Below, piece by piece: positions 1 through 8,065 of a stretch of DNA of 41,676 nucleotides. The notes beneath the pieces are model-generated. The model saw nothing but the letters and a program-made list of their open reading frames with translations. It was not told the origin of the DNA and did no database searches. How positions within the stretch are numbered: position 1 is the stretch's first letter; each line of letters begins with the position of its first letter. The stretch is from an uncultured Lachnospiraceae bacterium (GTDB lineage: Bacteria > Bacillota > Clostridia > Lachnospirales > Lachnospiraceae). The stretch covers positions 1 through 41,676 of the forward strand of contig CAJTRL010000030.1 of assembly GCA_910578715.1 (NCBI GenBank), given 5' to 3'. The position numbers were made by a program, and so were the translations under genes.

Positions 1-984
1 ATGGAGGATAACGAATCGGCATTGCTGGCGTTAAAGCAGATTATTGATAAGGAAAGCTATCCATATGAAGATGTGGAAGAAGCCTACGATAAGATGATTG
101 CAGTCTACACGAAGGAAGAACGTTACGAAGAGATAAACGAGCTGCTGCTTAACTGTACAGAAGATTCCATTGTCAATATGTTCCAGGGCTATATGGCAAA
201 GGAACCGGAATTCAGTTATGTGGAAGGCGATTATGCGGAAGTGATTCCGTTAAAATTAAGCTCCAATACATCAGGGACGATTTACTATACAACGGATGGT
301 TCCGTGCCGGATGAAAACAGCCAGATTTATACGGCGCCGCTTTTTCTGGAAAACGGCGACCATACAATCAGTGCGCTTTTTATCAATGACTATGGCATCA
401 GGAGCGAAGTTGTGAGCAAGTTTTATCATATTAATCTGGAAGTTCCGGGTGCGCCGGAAGTGGAGCTGTACAGCGGTATCTATACGCAGCCCATGATGAT
501 ATCCGTAAACGAGCAGGCGGGCTGTTCCACTTTCTATACGACCGACGATTCACAGCCGACCAAAGACTCGGTTCCTTATTCGGGGCCGATTCCGATGCCG
601 CTTGGGACGACGAATTTTAAATTTGTCAATGTCAGTGAAGACGGTATATACAGCGATGTGACAATGCGTACCTACACGCTCCGTCTGCGGAATACCATAA
701 CGACGGATGAAGCCGTGCAGAGACTGATTGCCCGGCTCGTGGAAACCCATTATCTGCTGAATGCATCCGGGAAAGTGGAGCTGCAGAGCGGAACCTTCAG
801 CTACCAGTTCAGCTCCGTGCTGCAGATAGGGGAAGATGCTTATTTTACGATTAATGAGTATTATGACGACGGAACCGGACTGATGAGCAGAACGGATAAA
901 GTATTTCTTATTCAGGTCTATACGGGGGCTGCCGCGAGGCTCGGTTATGATGAAAACGGAGAGTTCGCCGCCGTTCCGATTTAA
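1..984 (+). CDS. Protein with two chitobiase C-terminal-like (Fn3-associated) domains, 5' end probably cut off
   Basis: The reading frame is open from the first base, so the ATG at position 1 may be an internal methionine. The visible 327 residues start with a helical, acidic, TPR-like stretch (about 1-65). Two tandem domains of the chitobiase/beta-hexosaminidase C-terminal type follow, each with the hallmark YYTTDGSVP or FYTTDDSQP strand-turn (about residues 92-143 and 175-225). A C-terminal region of about 90 residues is not recognised. In Lachnospiraceae such domains are often joined to an N-terminal zinc ribbon, a membrane segment and TPRs, which would lie upstream of this window. The domains are probably carbohydrate- or surface-associated, but no catalytic motif is visible. 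The role is unknown. Confidence 0.75.
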   Translation: MEDNESALLALKQIIDKESYPYEDVEEAYDKMIAVYTKEERYEEINELLLNCTEDSIVNMFQGYMAKEPEFSYVEGDYAEVIPLKLSSNTSGTIYYTTDGSVPDENSQIYTAPLFLENGDHTISALFINDYGIRSEVVSKFYHINLEVPGAPEVELYSGIYTQPMMISVNEQAGCSTFYTTDDSQPTKDSVPYSGPIPMPLGTTNFKFVNVSEDGIYSDVTMRTYTLRLRNTITTDEAVQRLIARLVETHYLLNASGKVELQSGTFSYQFSSVLQIGEDAYFTINEYYDDGTGLMSRTDKVFLIQVYTGAAARLGYDENGEFAAVPI

Positions 985-991
985 AAAAAGA

Positions 992-1020
992 TTGCAAATT
1001 GCGGATACTTCTTTTATTAT
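992..1020 (+). promoter_or_regulatory. Candidate sigma-A promoter for nfnAB
   Basis: TTGCAA (992-997) and TATTAT (1015-1020) are separated by 17 bases, about 90 bases before nfnA. The -10 matches 5 of 6 consensus bases and the -35 matches 4 of 6. No convincing terminator lies between the upstream gene and this site, so read-through is also possible. Confidence 0.4.
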
Positions 1021-1111
1021 TAGGAATGGAGATTTTTTTCGGGCATCAAAAAAAGCAGCCCGTGAAAATAAAGGTCATTCCAAAGTGAGCATAGAAAGGC
1101 ATGGTTATTGT

Positions 1112-1999
1112 ATGTATAAGATTTTACAGGCAGAAGAACTGACGACGAACATTTTCCTGATGGTGGTGGAGGCGGAGCGCGTTGCGAAGTCCTGTCAGCC
1201 GGGACAGTTTATCATCGTCAGAATGGACGAGGACGGGGAGCGGATTCCCCTCACCATTTGCGATTATGACAGGGAGCAGGGAACGGTCACGATTGTGTTT
1301 CAGATTGTCGGCGCTGCCACACATAAGATGGCGGCATTAAAGGCCGGGGACTGTTTTCATGATTTTGTAGGGCCGCTCGGATGTCCTTCGGAGTTTGTCG
1401 GAGAAGATTTGGAAAGTCTCCGGAATAAGAAAATGCTTTTTGTGGCGGGCGGTGTCGGAACGGCGCCTGTATATCCACAGGTGAAATGGCTTCATGAAAA
1501 AGGCATTGAAGCGGATGTCATCGTCGGCGCCAAAACGAAAGATTTGCTGATTCTGGAAGAGGAAATGAAAGCCGTTGCGGGAAACCTTTTCATTACGACG
1601 GATGACGGTTCCTATGGCAGAAGCGGCATGGTAACCCAGACAATCAAAGACCTTGTGGAAGAGGGCAGAAAATATGATGTCTGCGTCGCAATCGGTCCGA
1701 TGATTATGATGAAATTCGTCTGCAAAATGACGGAAGAATTACATATTCCGACAATTGTCAGCCTGAATCCGATTATGGTAGACGGTACGGGCATGTGCGG
1801 TGCATGCCGTGTTACCGTGGGCGGAGAAGTAAAATTCGCTTGCGTAGACGGGCCGGAGTTTGACGGACATAAGGTCGATTTTGACCAGGCGATGAAACGT
1901 CAGCAGATTTATAAGACGGAAGAAGGAAGAGCATTTTTAAGGGCCAAAGAGGGGGCAACCCATCACGGCGGATGCGGAAACTGCGGAGGTAATGACTGA
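1112..1999 (+). CDS. nfnA: NfnA: NADH-dependent ferredoxin:NADP+ oxidoreductase, small (alpha) subunit
   Basis: This 295-residue protein belongs to the ferredoxin-NADP+ reductase-like family (sulfide dehydrogenase/dihydroorotate dehydrogenase electron-transfer type). The FAD-binding motif RIPLTIC lies at 44-50 and the nucleotide-binding GGVGTAP at 113-119. The [2Fe-2S] site shows D224, C229, C232 and C244, the unusual Asp-plus-three-Cys ligand set of NfnA. The tail is rich in Gly, His and Cys (HHGGCGNCGG). With NfnB it forms the cytosolic complex that reversibly couples NADH and reduced ferredoxin oxidation to NADP+ reduction by flavin-based electron bifurcation. The start at 1112 fits the family N-terminus (MYKILQAEEL). 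AGAAAGG lies 12 bases upstream, with an out-of-frame ATG at 1101 between them. The stop overlaps the nfnB start (TGATG), implying translational coupling. Confidence 0.9.
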   Translation: MYKILQAEELTTNIFLMVVEAERVAKSCQPGQFIIVRMDEDGERIPLTICDYDREQGTVTIVFQIVGAATHKMAALKAGDCFHDFVGPLGCPSEFVGEDLESLRNKKMLFVAGGVGTAPVYPQVKWLHEKGIEADVIVGAKTKDLLILEEEMKAVAGNLFITTDDGSYGRSGMVTQTIKDLVEEGRKYDVCVAIGPMIMMKFVCKMTEELHIPTIVSLNPIMVDGTGMCGACRVTVGGEVKFACVDGPEFDGHKVDFDQAMKRQQIYKTEEGRAFLRAKEGATHHGGCGNCGGND

Positions 2000-3381
2000 T
2001 GGATGTTTTAAAAAAAGTACCTGTCCGTGAACAGGACGCGAAAGTGCGTGCGGGCAATTTTGAAGAGGTCTGTCTCGGATATAATAAGGAAGAAGCGATG
2101 AGTGAAGCGGCGAGGTGCATCAACTGTAAGAACGCGCAATGTATCAAAGGCTGTCCTGTTGCAATCAATATTCCGGGATTTATTGAACAGATAAAAGAGG
2201 GCAATATGGAGGCGGCCTACCAGGTTATCAGCGAGTCATCCGCTCTGCCCGCCGTATGCGGCCGCGTTTGTCCCCAGGAAAGCCAGTGTGAAGGCAAATG
2301 TATCCGCGGCATCAAAGGCGAGCCGGTTTCCATCGGCAAGCTGGAGCGGTTTGCGGCAGACTGGGCGAGAGAGAATGGAATAAAGCCCCAGGGCGCCAAA
2401 GAAAAGAAAAATAAAAAAGTGGCCGTTATCGGTTCCGGTCCGGCGGGCCTTACCTGTGCCGGAGACCTTGCGAGGATGGGCTATGACGTGACGATTTTCG
2501 AAGCCCTTCATGAGGCGGGCGGCGTCCTTGTGTACGGTATACCGGAATTTCGTCTGCCGAAAGAAGCTGTGGTATTGAAAGAAATCGAAAATGTCAAATC
2601 TCTCGGCGTCAAAATAGAAACAAATGTTGTTGTCGGAAAGTCCGTAACCATCGACGAACTGCTTGGGGAAGAAGGCTTTGATGCCGTATTTATCGGTTCC
2701 GGCGCGGGTCTGCCGAAATTTATGGGCATTCCGGGCGAGCAGAGCAACGGCGTTTTTTCCGCCAACGAATATCTGACAAGAAGCAATCTGATGAAAGCGT
2801 TCCGTGAGGATTCGGACACGCCGATTATGAAGGGAAAAGAGGTTGCGGTTGTCGGCGGCGGAAATGTGGCGATGGACGCGGCGCGGACGGCGCTCCGGCT
2901 CGGCGCGAAGGTGCATATCGTATACCGGAGAAGCGAAGAGGAACTGCCGGCCCGTGTGGAAGAAGTGCACCATGCCAAAGAAGAGGGGATTATATTCGAC
3001 TTATTGACCAATCCGGTCGAAATCCTTGCCGATGAAAACGGATGGGTCTGCGGTATGAAATGTATCAGAATGGAACTGGGAGAGCCGGACGCTTCCGGCA
3101 GAAGAAGGCCGGTTGAAATTCCGGGTTCTGAATTTGTAATGGATGTTGATACGGTTATTATGTCCCTCGGCACATCGCCGAATCCGCTGATTTCTTCCAC
3201 GACGGAAGGGCTGGAAGTCAATAAATGGAAATGTATCGTTGCCGATGAAGAGCATGGAAAAACGACAAAAGAGGGCGTTTACGCCGGCGGCGATGCGGTA
3301 ACGGGAGCCGCAACGGTCATTCTTGCAATGGGAGCCGGAAAGGCTGCGGCACAGGGAATTGACGAATATCTGTCCCGCTGA
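1999..3381 (+). CDS. nfnB: NfnB: NADH-dependent ferredoxin:NADP+ oxidoreductase, large subunit (GltD-like)
   Basis: This 460-residue flavoprotein is often labelled homotetrameric NADPH-dependent glutamate synthase small subunit (GltA). Its N-terminal domain carries two cysteine sets for [4Fe-4S] clusters: C40, C43, C48, C52 and C87, C91, C97, C101. A Rossmann FAD motif GSGPAG is at 145-150 and a second dinucleotide motif GGGNVAMD at 286-293, followed by YRRSEEELPA. The direct overlap with nfnA, and the absence of a large glutamate synthase gene alongside, favour the bifurcating NfnAB complex. In that complex NfnB holds the bifurcating FAD, takes electrons from NADPH and passes one to ferredoxin through its clusters. 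Length is normal. A hairpin with a T-tract follows directly, so nfnAB is a two-gene operon. Confidence 0.9.
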   Translation: MDVLKKVPVREQDAKVRAGNFEEVCLGYNKEEAMSEAARCINCKNAQCIKGCPVAINIPGFIEQIKEGNMEAAYQVISESSALPAVCGRVCPQESQCEGKCIRGIKGEPVSIGKLERFAADWARENGIKPQGAKEKKNKKVAVIGSGPAGLTCAGDLARMGYDVTIFEALHEAGGVLVYGIPEFRLPKEAVVLKEIENVKSLGVKIETNVVVGKSVTIDELLGEEGFDAVFIGSGAGLPKFMGIPGEQSNGVFSANEYLTRSNLMKAFREDSDTPIMKGKEVAVVGGGNVAMDAARTALRLGAKVHIVYRRSEEELPARVEEVHHAKEEGIIFDLLTNPVEILADENGWVCGMKCIRMELGEPDASGRRRPVEIPGSEFVMDVDTVIMSLGTSPNPLISSTTEGLEVNKWKCIVADEEHGKTTKEGVYAGGDAVTGAATVILAMGAGKAAAQGIDEYLSR

Positions 3382-3385
3382 CAGT

Positions 3386-3421
3386 AAAAAGGAGAGGTAT
3401 GGAATGCCGTACCTCTTTTTT
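3386..3421 (+). terminator. Rho-independent terminator after nfnB
   Basis: A stem AGAGGTA/TACCTCT (3393-3399 with 3410-3416) closes a 10-base loop. An A-tract precedes it and a T-tract runs on to 3421. It lies only a few bases after the nfnB stop codon. Confidence 0.85.
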
Positions 3422-3439
3422 GCGGCTATTTAAGAAAAA

Positions 3440-3467
3440 CTTAATAATTTTCCTTCAAATTATTAAG
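3440..3467. repeat. Perfect 11-bp inverted repeat overlapping a -35 region
   Basis: CTTAATAATTT (3440-3450) and AAATTATTAAG (3457-3467) are exact reverse complements around a 6-base centre. No T-tract follows, so it does not look like a terminator. It overlaps the -35 of the candidate promoter for the MORN-like gene, as expected for an operator. The binding protein is unknown. Confidence 0.6.
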
Positions 3468-3483
3468 GATATCCTATTATAAT
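3454..3483 (+). promoter_or_regulatory. Candidate promoter for the MORN-like gene
   Basis: A perfect TATAAT lies at 3478-3483, with TTCAAA at 3454-3459 and an 18-base spacer. It sits about 43 bases before the annotated start and follows the nfnB terminator, so a new transcript is expected here. Confidence 0.5.
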
Positions 3484-3525
3484 ACAGATAAGCGCCGATG
3501 ATTTTACAGGCGGCATAGGAAAGGA

Positions 3526-4761
3526 ATGCCCGTTAAAGCGGGCAGAGAGAAAGGTAAGGGCATTAGATTGAATTTACTGGAACGGAACAATTCGGAAAAA
3601 GAGCCGCGCGACAGGGACGCGGAAGAAAAGCGGGAACGGCGGAAAAATATCGTCCCTGAAAGAAAGCCGCACAGAGAGGCAGAGGAAGAAAACAGTCAGG
3701 ACTGGCACGAGCCCAAAGTCCCGGTCATTCTGATTTTGTCGGGAATTACGGTAGTACTGCTTCTGTGCATTATCGTTCTGCTTGTTGCCACGCCGGGCAG
3801 AAAAAAAGGAGATGATAACGAGACTCTGCAGCAGAATATGCTGGATTATGCCGATGAGCAGAAACAGAATGATAACGTGACGACAGATACTCCGTCTCAG
3901 GAAATCATCGTTGTGGAATCTCCCGAAACCCCGGAAAAAGAAGAAAGTGGCGCATCCGAAACGACAACGGAAACGCCAGAACCGGAAGAAAAACCTGACG
4001 AAGAACCGGAAGTGGAGATTCTGGAATCCGAAACGATTGACAAAACGGCGATTGTCGTTGACGTGGAAGATGAAAACGACGTTTCTTATACAAAAGAATT
4101 TATCATGAATGAGATGATGCCGTATTTTGAGGATAACAATCTCGATGCCATATGGGATTTGGCGCATCTAAAGCGTTATGTAAAACTTTCCGCCGGACTG
4201 AAAAATACAAATACTTATTATTATAAAGGCGGAACGGACAGCAGCGGAAAGCCGGACGGCATCGGACTTGCCATCTATGAAAACAATACTTATTATTATG
4301 GTTCCTGGTCTCATGGCGTGCGGAGCGGCGACGGCAGATGGATTCGCTTCTATATCGATGAAATCGGAGCGAAGACGACGAAGAAAAAGTACCAGTCGCA
4401 CAGTTATTCCGGCATGTGGAGCGACGATTTGCCAAATGGCGAAGGAGCAGAACATTACGATGTGGATATCAGCCAGATAACCTCTAAAGACAGAGTTATT
4501 CAGAATGTAGTCGGAAACTTTACAAACGGATTGTATGATGGAGAAATGTATGCAAATACCGTAGACTATATCGGCAATGTGGAAGAGTGGGATGCTGTTG
4601 CACATCAGGGTGTCTTTGAACTATGGCGCGACATGAGCAGCATCGGGGAATGCTCCGTGTGGAGAAACAAAGTCGATTATGAATTATGCCTGGATGTGGA
4701 TAAATCCGAAAACAAGAATCAGGGAATGCGGGAGCTCCTGGTAAAAAGTTCCGGGAAATAA
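3526..4761 (+). CDS. Membrane-anchored protein with MORN-like repeats
   Basis: The 411-residue product has a charged N-terminal cytoplasmic stretch (about 1-65) and one hydrophobic helix (about 67-90, VILILSGITVVLLLCIIVLL). A long Glu/Pro/Thr-rich linker follows (about 95-185), then a C-terminal domain. That domain contains MORN-like segments such as GKPDGIGLAIYENNTYYYGSW and DDLPNGEGAEHYD, the GxG...G-W pattern of MORN repeats. The likely topology is a single-pass anchor with the repeat domain outside. The function is unknown. The start is uncertain: ATG 3526 nearly abuts AGGAAAGGA, while an in-frame TTG at 3568 has AAAGGTAAGGG at good spacing and would shorten the protein by 14 residues. 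Its 3' end overlaps the convergent gene by 43 bases. Confidence 0.75.
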   Translation: MPVKAGREKGKGIRLNLLERNNSEKEPRDRDAEEKRERRKNIVPERKPHREAEEENSQDWHEPKVPVILILSGITVVLLLCIIVLLVATPGRKKGDDNETLQQNMLDYADEQKQNDNVTTDTPSQEIIVVESPETPEKEESGASETTTETPEPEEKPDEEPEVEILESETIDKTAIVVDVEDENDVSYTKEFIMNEMMPYFEDNNLDAIWDLAHLKRYVKLSAGLKNTNTYYYKGGTDSSGKPDGIGLAIYENNTYYYGSWSHGVRSGDGRWIRFYIDEIGAKTTKKKYQSHSYSGMWSDDLPNGEGAEHYDVDISQITSKDRVIQNVVGNFTNGLYDGEMYANTVDYIGNVEEWDAVAHQGVFELWRDMSSIGECSVWRNKVDYELCLDVDKSENKNQGMRELLVKSSGK

Positions 4762-6524
4762 TCCGTTGAAATCAAAGCGCACATCAGGTAAAAAGGTACG
4801 GAAAATACCATAAAATAAACATAACGGAAATCTGTTGCAACGGGTGTTGCAATCATAACCGTGAGAAAAAGGGCGAAGCTGGGAAGGTAACAAATGAGCT
4901 TTGCCTTTTCTTTTCTTGCGAAAGCATTTCCGACACAGAATAAAAAGAACCAGAAAGCGATTCCCATACTCCACAGAAGGCTGTAAATCGGAAGCATACT
5001 GCCGAGTTTTAAGGAAATCTCTTTCCCTTTGATAACGAGCGGACCGCCAATCAACGGCGTGTGCGATACGCCGAGCGAGGTTGCGCTGATGCCTTCGCCG
5101 TCGGCCACCGGATAAAAGGAATCCGGGTACCAATAGCCATAAGTCTGATTAATATAGGCTTTCAGATAATCCCCCGGATAAGCGGCGCCGAGAGAAAGCC
5201 ATAATCTGAAAAATTCTCCTTTATGTGCCGCCAGATAATCCGGGTTTCCGGCCCGGACCAGTTCTTTCATATTATCTGCAAAAGTAGGATTATACAGCTC
5301 TTTGACGTAACGTGTATCGATAACCTGTTCCAGCAGACTGCGCTGTTCTTCGTCAATGGCCCTGTCATGGGCGAGAACCGCGGCTATCTGCTGTGTCGGG
5401 ATGGAAAGCGATTCCACCAAATCCGGCGGGGTTACATGCAGCGTATTCATAACAGGGTAACGGACGATACAGGCGGTGAGCAGAATGCCGAATATTGCCG
5501 GGAACATGGTTCTGGCGCTTTTTCGATAATAGAATAACAGGAAAGGCAGACAGAACAGAAAACCATACCAGCCGTTAGAACGAAGCAGGCACACCATTGC
5601 ACCGGAAAAAAAGAACATCAGGAGCGTAGAACAATTTGTTTCACGAAGCATCCGAAGGATGGAACAGCTAAATAAAAGAACCACTGCGGCAAACGGAATA
5701 TCTTTCCAGAGTGTTACGGAAAAGACCGCATGATAAGGAACAAGCGCATAAAAAAGCGTAATCCCGATTAAGATTTCCTGGCGGATATGAAAAAATTCCA
5801 GTGTCCTGAGAAAATAGTAAATACTGAAAGCGAGAAAACACATTTGAAATACCGTGTAAAAAGAAACGGCTATCACCATATTGGACGTCAGTGCAAATCC
5901 AATCTGATAGAACAGCTTAAAAATCATCGTATGCACAAAAGGGTGATGATTGCTGTACGATGTCAGGTTCAAAGCCTGTTCCAGCTGGTTGATGCTGTCA
6001 GGCGTCATGATGCCGGGAAATTCATATAGAAAATAAGGAAACCAGCAGAGCAGACAGCCGAGAAAACAATAGAAGGGAAGATGACGGATTCCGTCCTGCT
6101 GTCTGTATAAAATCTTATGCAGTACATCCTTGTCCGCGCTGTAAGAAAACAACAGTAACAGCAATTTATAAAAGCAGATAAAAAAGCCGAGAAAAACGGC
6201 GCCTAACACAGCGGCCTGAAAAAGCCGGTTCGTCAGCGTCTCGATATAATGAGGATAGTCCACCGCCATATACATCAGCGTAAACAGAAACGAAAGGATG
6301 AGCGCGCTTCGCCTCACATGCTTTGTATAAACAAAGGCTTTGACGGAAAGACGGACGCTGATATGCCGGTACAGGAAAAAAGACAGGAGAAAAAAAGCAC
6401 CGGTCAGAATGTTGCCGGGCTCCATTCTGCCGGCTTTCATAAAAGCCCATGTCGTGAAAAAACTCTCAACCGTATTCAGAATCAGCAGTAAGTTTTCCTT
6501 TTTTCCAAAAATTTTTTTAAGCAT
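4719..6524 (-). CDS. DUF6020-like polytopic membrane protein, possible GT-C-type glycosyltransferase
   Basis: The 601-residue protein has about 12 hydrophobic helices. It shows a conserved-looking luminal-loop pattern MTPDS (173-177) followed by NHHPFVHT (192-199), then VTLWKDIPF further on. These resemble the DUF6020 family of Clostridia and Actinobacteria. An acidic residue in the first large loop and a soluble extracytoplasmic loop of roughly 130 residues near the C-terminal side are reminiscent of GT-C fold transferases using lipid-linked sugars. That activity is an inference from topology only. The start at 6524 is the only reasonable Met for the first helix. A strong promoter lies about 35-60 bases upstream. 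The gene stands alone on the minus strand and ends inside the convergent MORN-like gene, with no visible terminator between them. Confidence 0.7.
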   Translation of the reverse strand: MLKKIFGKKENLLLILNTVESFFTTWAFMKAGRMEPGNILTGAFFLLSFFLYRHISVRLSVKAFVYTKHVRRSALILSFLFTLMYMAVDYPHYIETLTNRLFQAAVLGAVFLGFFICFYKLLLLLFSYSADKDVLHKILYRQQDGIRHLPFYCFLGCLLCWFPYFLYEFPGIMTPDSINQLEQALNLTSYSNHHPFVHTMIFKLFYQIGFALTSNMVIAVSFYTVFQMCFLAFSIYYFLRTLEFFHIRQEILIGITLFYALVPYHAVFSVTLWKDIPFAAVVLLFSCSILRMLRETNCSTLLMFFFSGAMVCLLRSNGWYGFLFCLPFLLFYYRKSARTMFPAIFGILLTACIVRYPVMNTLHVTPPDLVESLSIPTQQIAAVLAHDRAIDEEQRSLLEQVIDTRYVKELYNPTFADNMKELVRAGNPDYLAAHKGEFFRLWLSLGAAYPGDYLKAYINQTYGYWYPDSFYPVADGEGISATSLGVSHTPLIGGPLVIKGKEISLKLGSMLPIYSLLWSMGIAFWFFLFCVGNAFARKEKAKLICYLPSFALFLTVMIATPVATDFRYVYFMVFSVPFYLMCALISTDYFPELFTRSSRIP

Positions 6525-6557
6525 AAAAGTGAAATACCCTTCTTTTTCCTTCTCAAT

Positions 6558-6586
6558 ATCATACCGAATTGAGGGTGTATTGTCAA
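6558..6586 (-). promoter_or_regulatory. Sigma-A promoter for the DUF6020-like gene
   Basis: On the minus strand TTGACA (6586-6581) and TATGAT (6563-6558) are separated by exactly 17 bases. The -35 is perfect and the -10 matches 5 of 6. A short inverted repeat CTCAAT/ATTGAG (6552-6557 and 6568-6573) straddles the -10. Confidence 0.75.
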
Positions 6587-6667
6587 CGATACGGCAAAGC
6601 GTTATACAGATATGCTTTTCACAATAGCATAAATGCGCGAAATATGTAAATCACTCAAAAGGCATTC

Positions 6668-6696
6668 TTGAAACTGTAAAGCATTTCTTATATAAT
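6668..6696 (+). promoter_or_regulatory. Sigma-A promoter for the zinc-ribbon gene and probably rlmH and pdp
   Basis: TTGAAA (6668-6673) and a perfect TATAAT (6691-6696) are separated by 17 bases. It points away from the minus-strand promoter in the same divergent intergenic region. Confidence 0.75.
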
Positions 6697-6697
6697 A

Positions 6698-6726
6698 AGC
6701 TGAAAGAAAGGTGAAATCTTTCAGCT
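6698..6726. repeat. Perfect 10-bp inverted repeat at the transcription start
   Basis: AGCTGAAAGA (6698-6707) and TCTTTCAGCT (6717-6726) are exact reverse complements with a 9-base centre. They begin directly after the TATAAT at 6691-6696. The position spans the expected +1, fitting an operator or a 5'-end mRNA hairpin. The ribosome site (GGAAGAGGGGG) lies just downstream and stays free. Confidence 0.6.
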
Positions 6727-6752
6727 GGTAAAGGAAGAGGGGGAAAGGGAAA

Positions 6753-7472
6753 ATGGCCTGGTGTCCGAATTGTAAAAACGAATATGTGGAAGGGATTACG
6801 GTCTGCGCGGACTGCGGTGCGGAGCTTGTGGAAAGTCTGGATGAGATTTCCGATAAAAAACAGTCTTTTTCAGGAGAAGATGGAAGCAATGGAACAGAAG
6901 CGGAAATCCCGGAAGCGTATCTGGAAGAACTGGAAAATATGACACAGGAAGAACTGGCGGAAGCGGCGGAGGCGGTAAAGAAGCAGAATACCTGGCGGAA
7001 ACAGTACCAAAACAGCGCACAGAAAGCGGAAGATAACAAATCATCCGCCTATACGCTTCTCATTATCGGCGCTCTCGGTATTGCCGCGGTGATTCTTGTC
7101 TTTACGGATGTGATTCCGCTCTATCAGAACGGGGGAATTACAAAGTATTTTGTCTGCGGTGTCATGGGCGCAATGTTCCTGATTTTCCTCATTCTCGGCG
7201 TTATATCGATGAAGAATTTTAAAACCTTGTCGGCCGATGCGGAAGCGGAGGCGGCACTGGTCGAAAAGATGCGGAACTGGTGTGCGGAAACATTGACGGC
7301 GGAGCGGATTGATGAAGAGCTGTTTGCGGGAGAGGAACTGCCGGAGGAACAGAAATACTTTAAGCGGACGGATAAGATGAAACAGCTGATAGGAGATAAA
7401 TTTATGAACCTGGACGAGGCATTTCTGGATAACTTTATCGACGAGTATTATCAGGAGCTATTTGGAAATTAA
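6753..7472 (+). CDS. Zinc-ribbon membrane protein of unknown function
   Basis: The 239-residue protein opens with a zinc-ribbon: C4, C7, C18 and C21 in the pattern CPNC...CADC. An acidic segment (about 30-95) follows, then two hydrophobic helices (about 100-122 and 132-152), and a C-terminal cytoplasmic helical region. The N-terminal ribbon probably faces the cytoplasm. No enzymatic motif is seen. A strong purine-rich ribosome site precedes the start. It is the first gene after a divergent promoter and is followed 32 bases later by rlmH, so it is probably co-transcribed with housekeeping genes. Proteins of this layout are common hypothetical proteins in Lachnospiraceae. Confidence 0.75.
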   Translation: MAWCPNCKNEYVEGITVCADCGAELVESLDEISDKKQSFSGEDGSNGTEAEIPEAYLEELENMTQEELAEAAEAVKKQNTWRKQYQNSAQKAEDNKSSAYTLLIIGALGIAAVILVFTDVIPLYQNGGITKYFVCGVMGAMFLIFLILGVISMKNFKTLSADAEAEAALVEKMRNWCAETLTAERIDEELFAGEELPEEQKYFKRTDKMKQLIGDKFMNLDEAFLDNFIDEYYQELFGN

Positions 7473-7504
7473 TTGTCTTCTAAAGCAGACAGACGGGTAT
7501 CTCA

Positions 7505-7984
7505 ATGAAAATAACAATTATTGCGGTGGGCAAAATCAAAGAAAAATATTTCCGGGATGCGCTGGCGGAATACGGTAAACGGCTTGGCCGCTACTGTAAA
7601 CTCGAAATCATAGAAGTGGAGGACGAAAAGACGCCGGACGGGGCATCGCAAGCGGAGGAAGAACGGATTCGGGAAAAGGAAGCGGAGCGCATATTAAAAT
7701 ATGTGAGGGAAGACGCTTTCGTGCTGACTCTTGAAATCGCGGGAAAGATGTATGATTCCGTGGCTTTTGCGGAGAAGCTCGAACAACTTGGCATACAGGG
7801 CCGCAGCCATTTGCAGTTCATCATCGGAGGTTCGCTAGGCCTGCATGAAAAGGTAAGCCGCAAGGCGGACATGGCGCTCAGTTTTTCCAGGATGACCTTT
7901 CCGCATCAGCTCATGCGGGTAATCTTGCTGGAACAGATTTACAGGAGCTGCCGCATTATCTGTGGAGAGCCATATCATAAATAA
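7505..7984 (+). CDS. rlmH: RlmH, 23S rRNA pseudouridine-1915 N3-methyltransferase
   Basis: At 159 residues it has the normal length for this SPOUT-family enzyme, which methylates pseudouridine 1915 in helix 69 of 23S rRNA on assembled 70S ribosomes. Visible signatures are the N-terminal MKITIIAVGKIK, the AdoMet-binding IIGGSLGL (106-113), and the diagnostic C-terminus with MTFPHQLMR (130-138), LLEQIYRS and GEPYHK at the end. It lies between the zinc-ribbon gene and pdp in the same direction. The ribosome site is weak. Confidence 0.95.
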   Translation: MKITIIAVGKIKEKYFRDALAEYGKRLGRYCKLEIIEVEDEKTPDGASQAEEERIREKEAERILKYVREDAFVLTLEIAGKMYDSVAFAEKLEQLGIQGRSHLQFIIGGSLGLHEKVSRKADMALSFSRMTFPHQLMRVILLEQIYRSCRIICGEPYHK

Positions 7985-8065
7985 GCGTAAGAGAAGGAAC
8001 GGAAGATTGAAAGAAAAGTGTTTCAGGCTATGGGCCAGTTGACAGGAAAGGAAGTTTAGAACGCG

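Noticed and set aside
2236..2973. Minus-strand frame of 245 codons opposite nfnB
   Set aside because: It is a shadow of nfnB, rich in His/Arg/Phe with no domain; the plus-strand gene is certain.
1999..3381. Calling this gene a true glutamate synthase small subunit (gltD)
   Set aside because: It overlaps nfnA directly and there is no large glutamate synthase subunit alongside; the NfnAB pair explains both genes.
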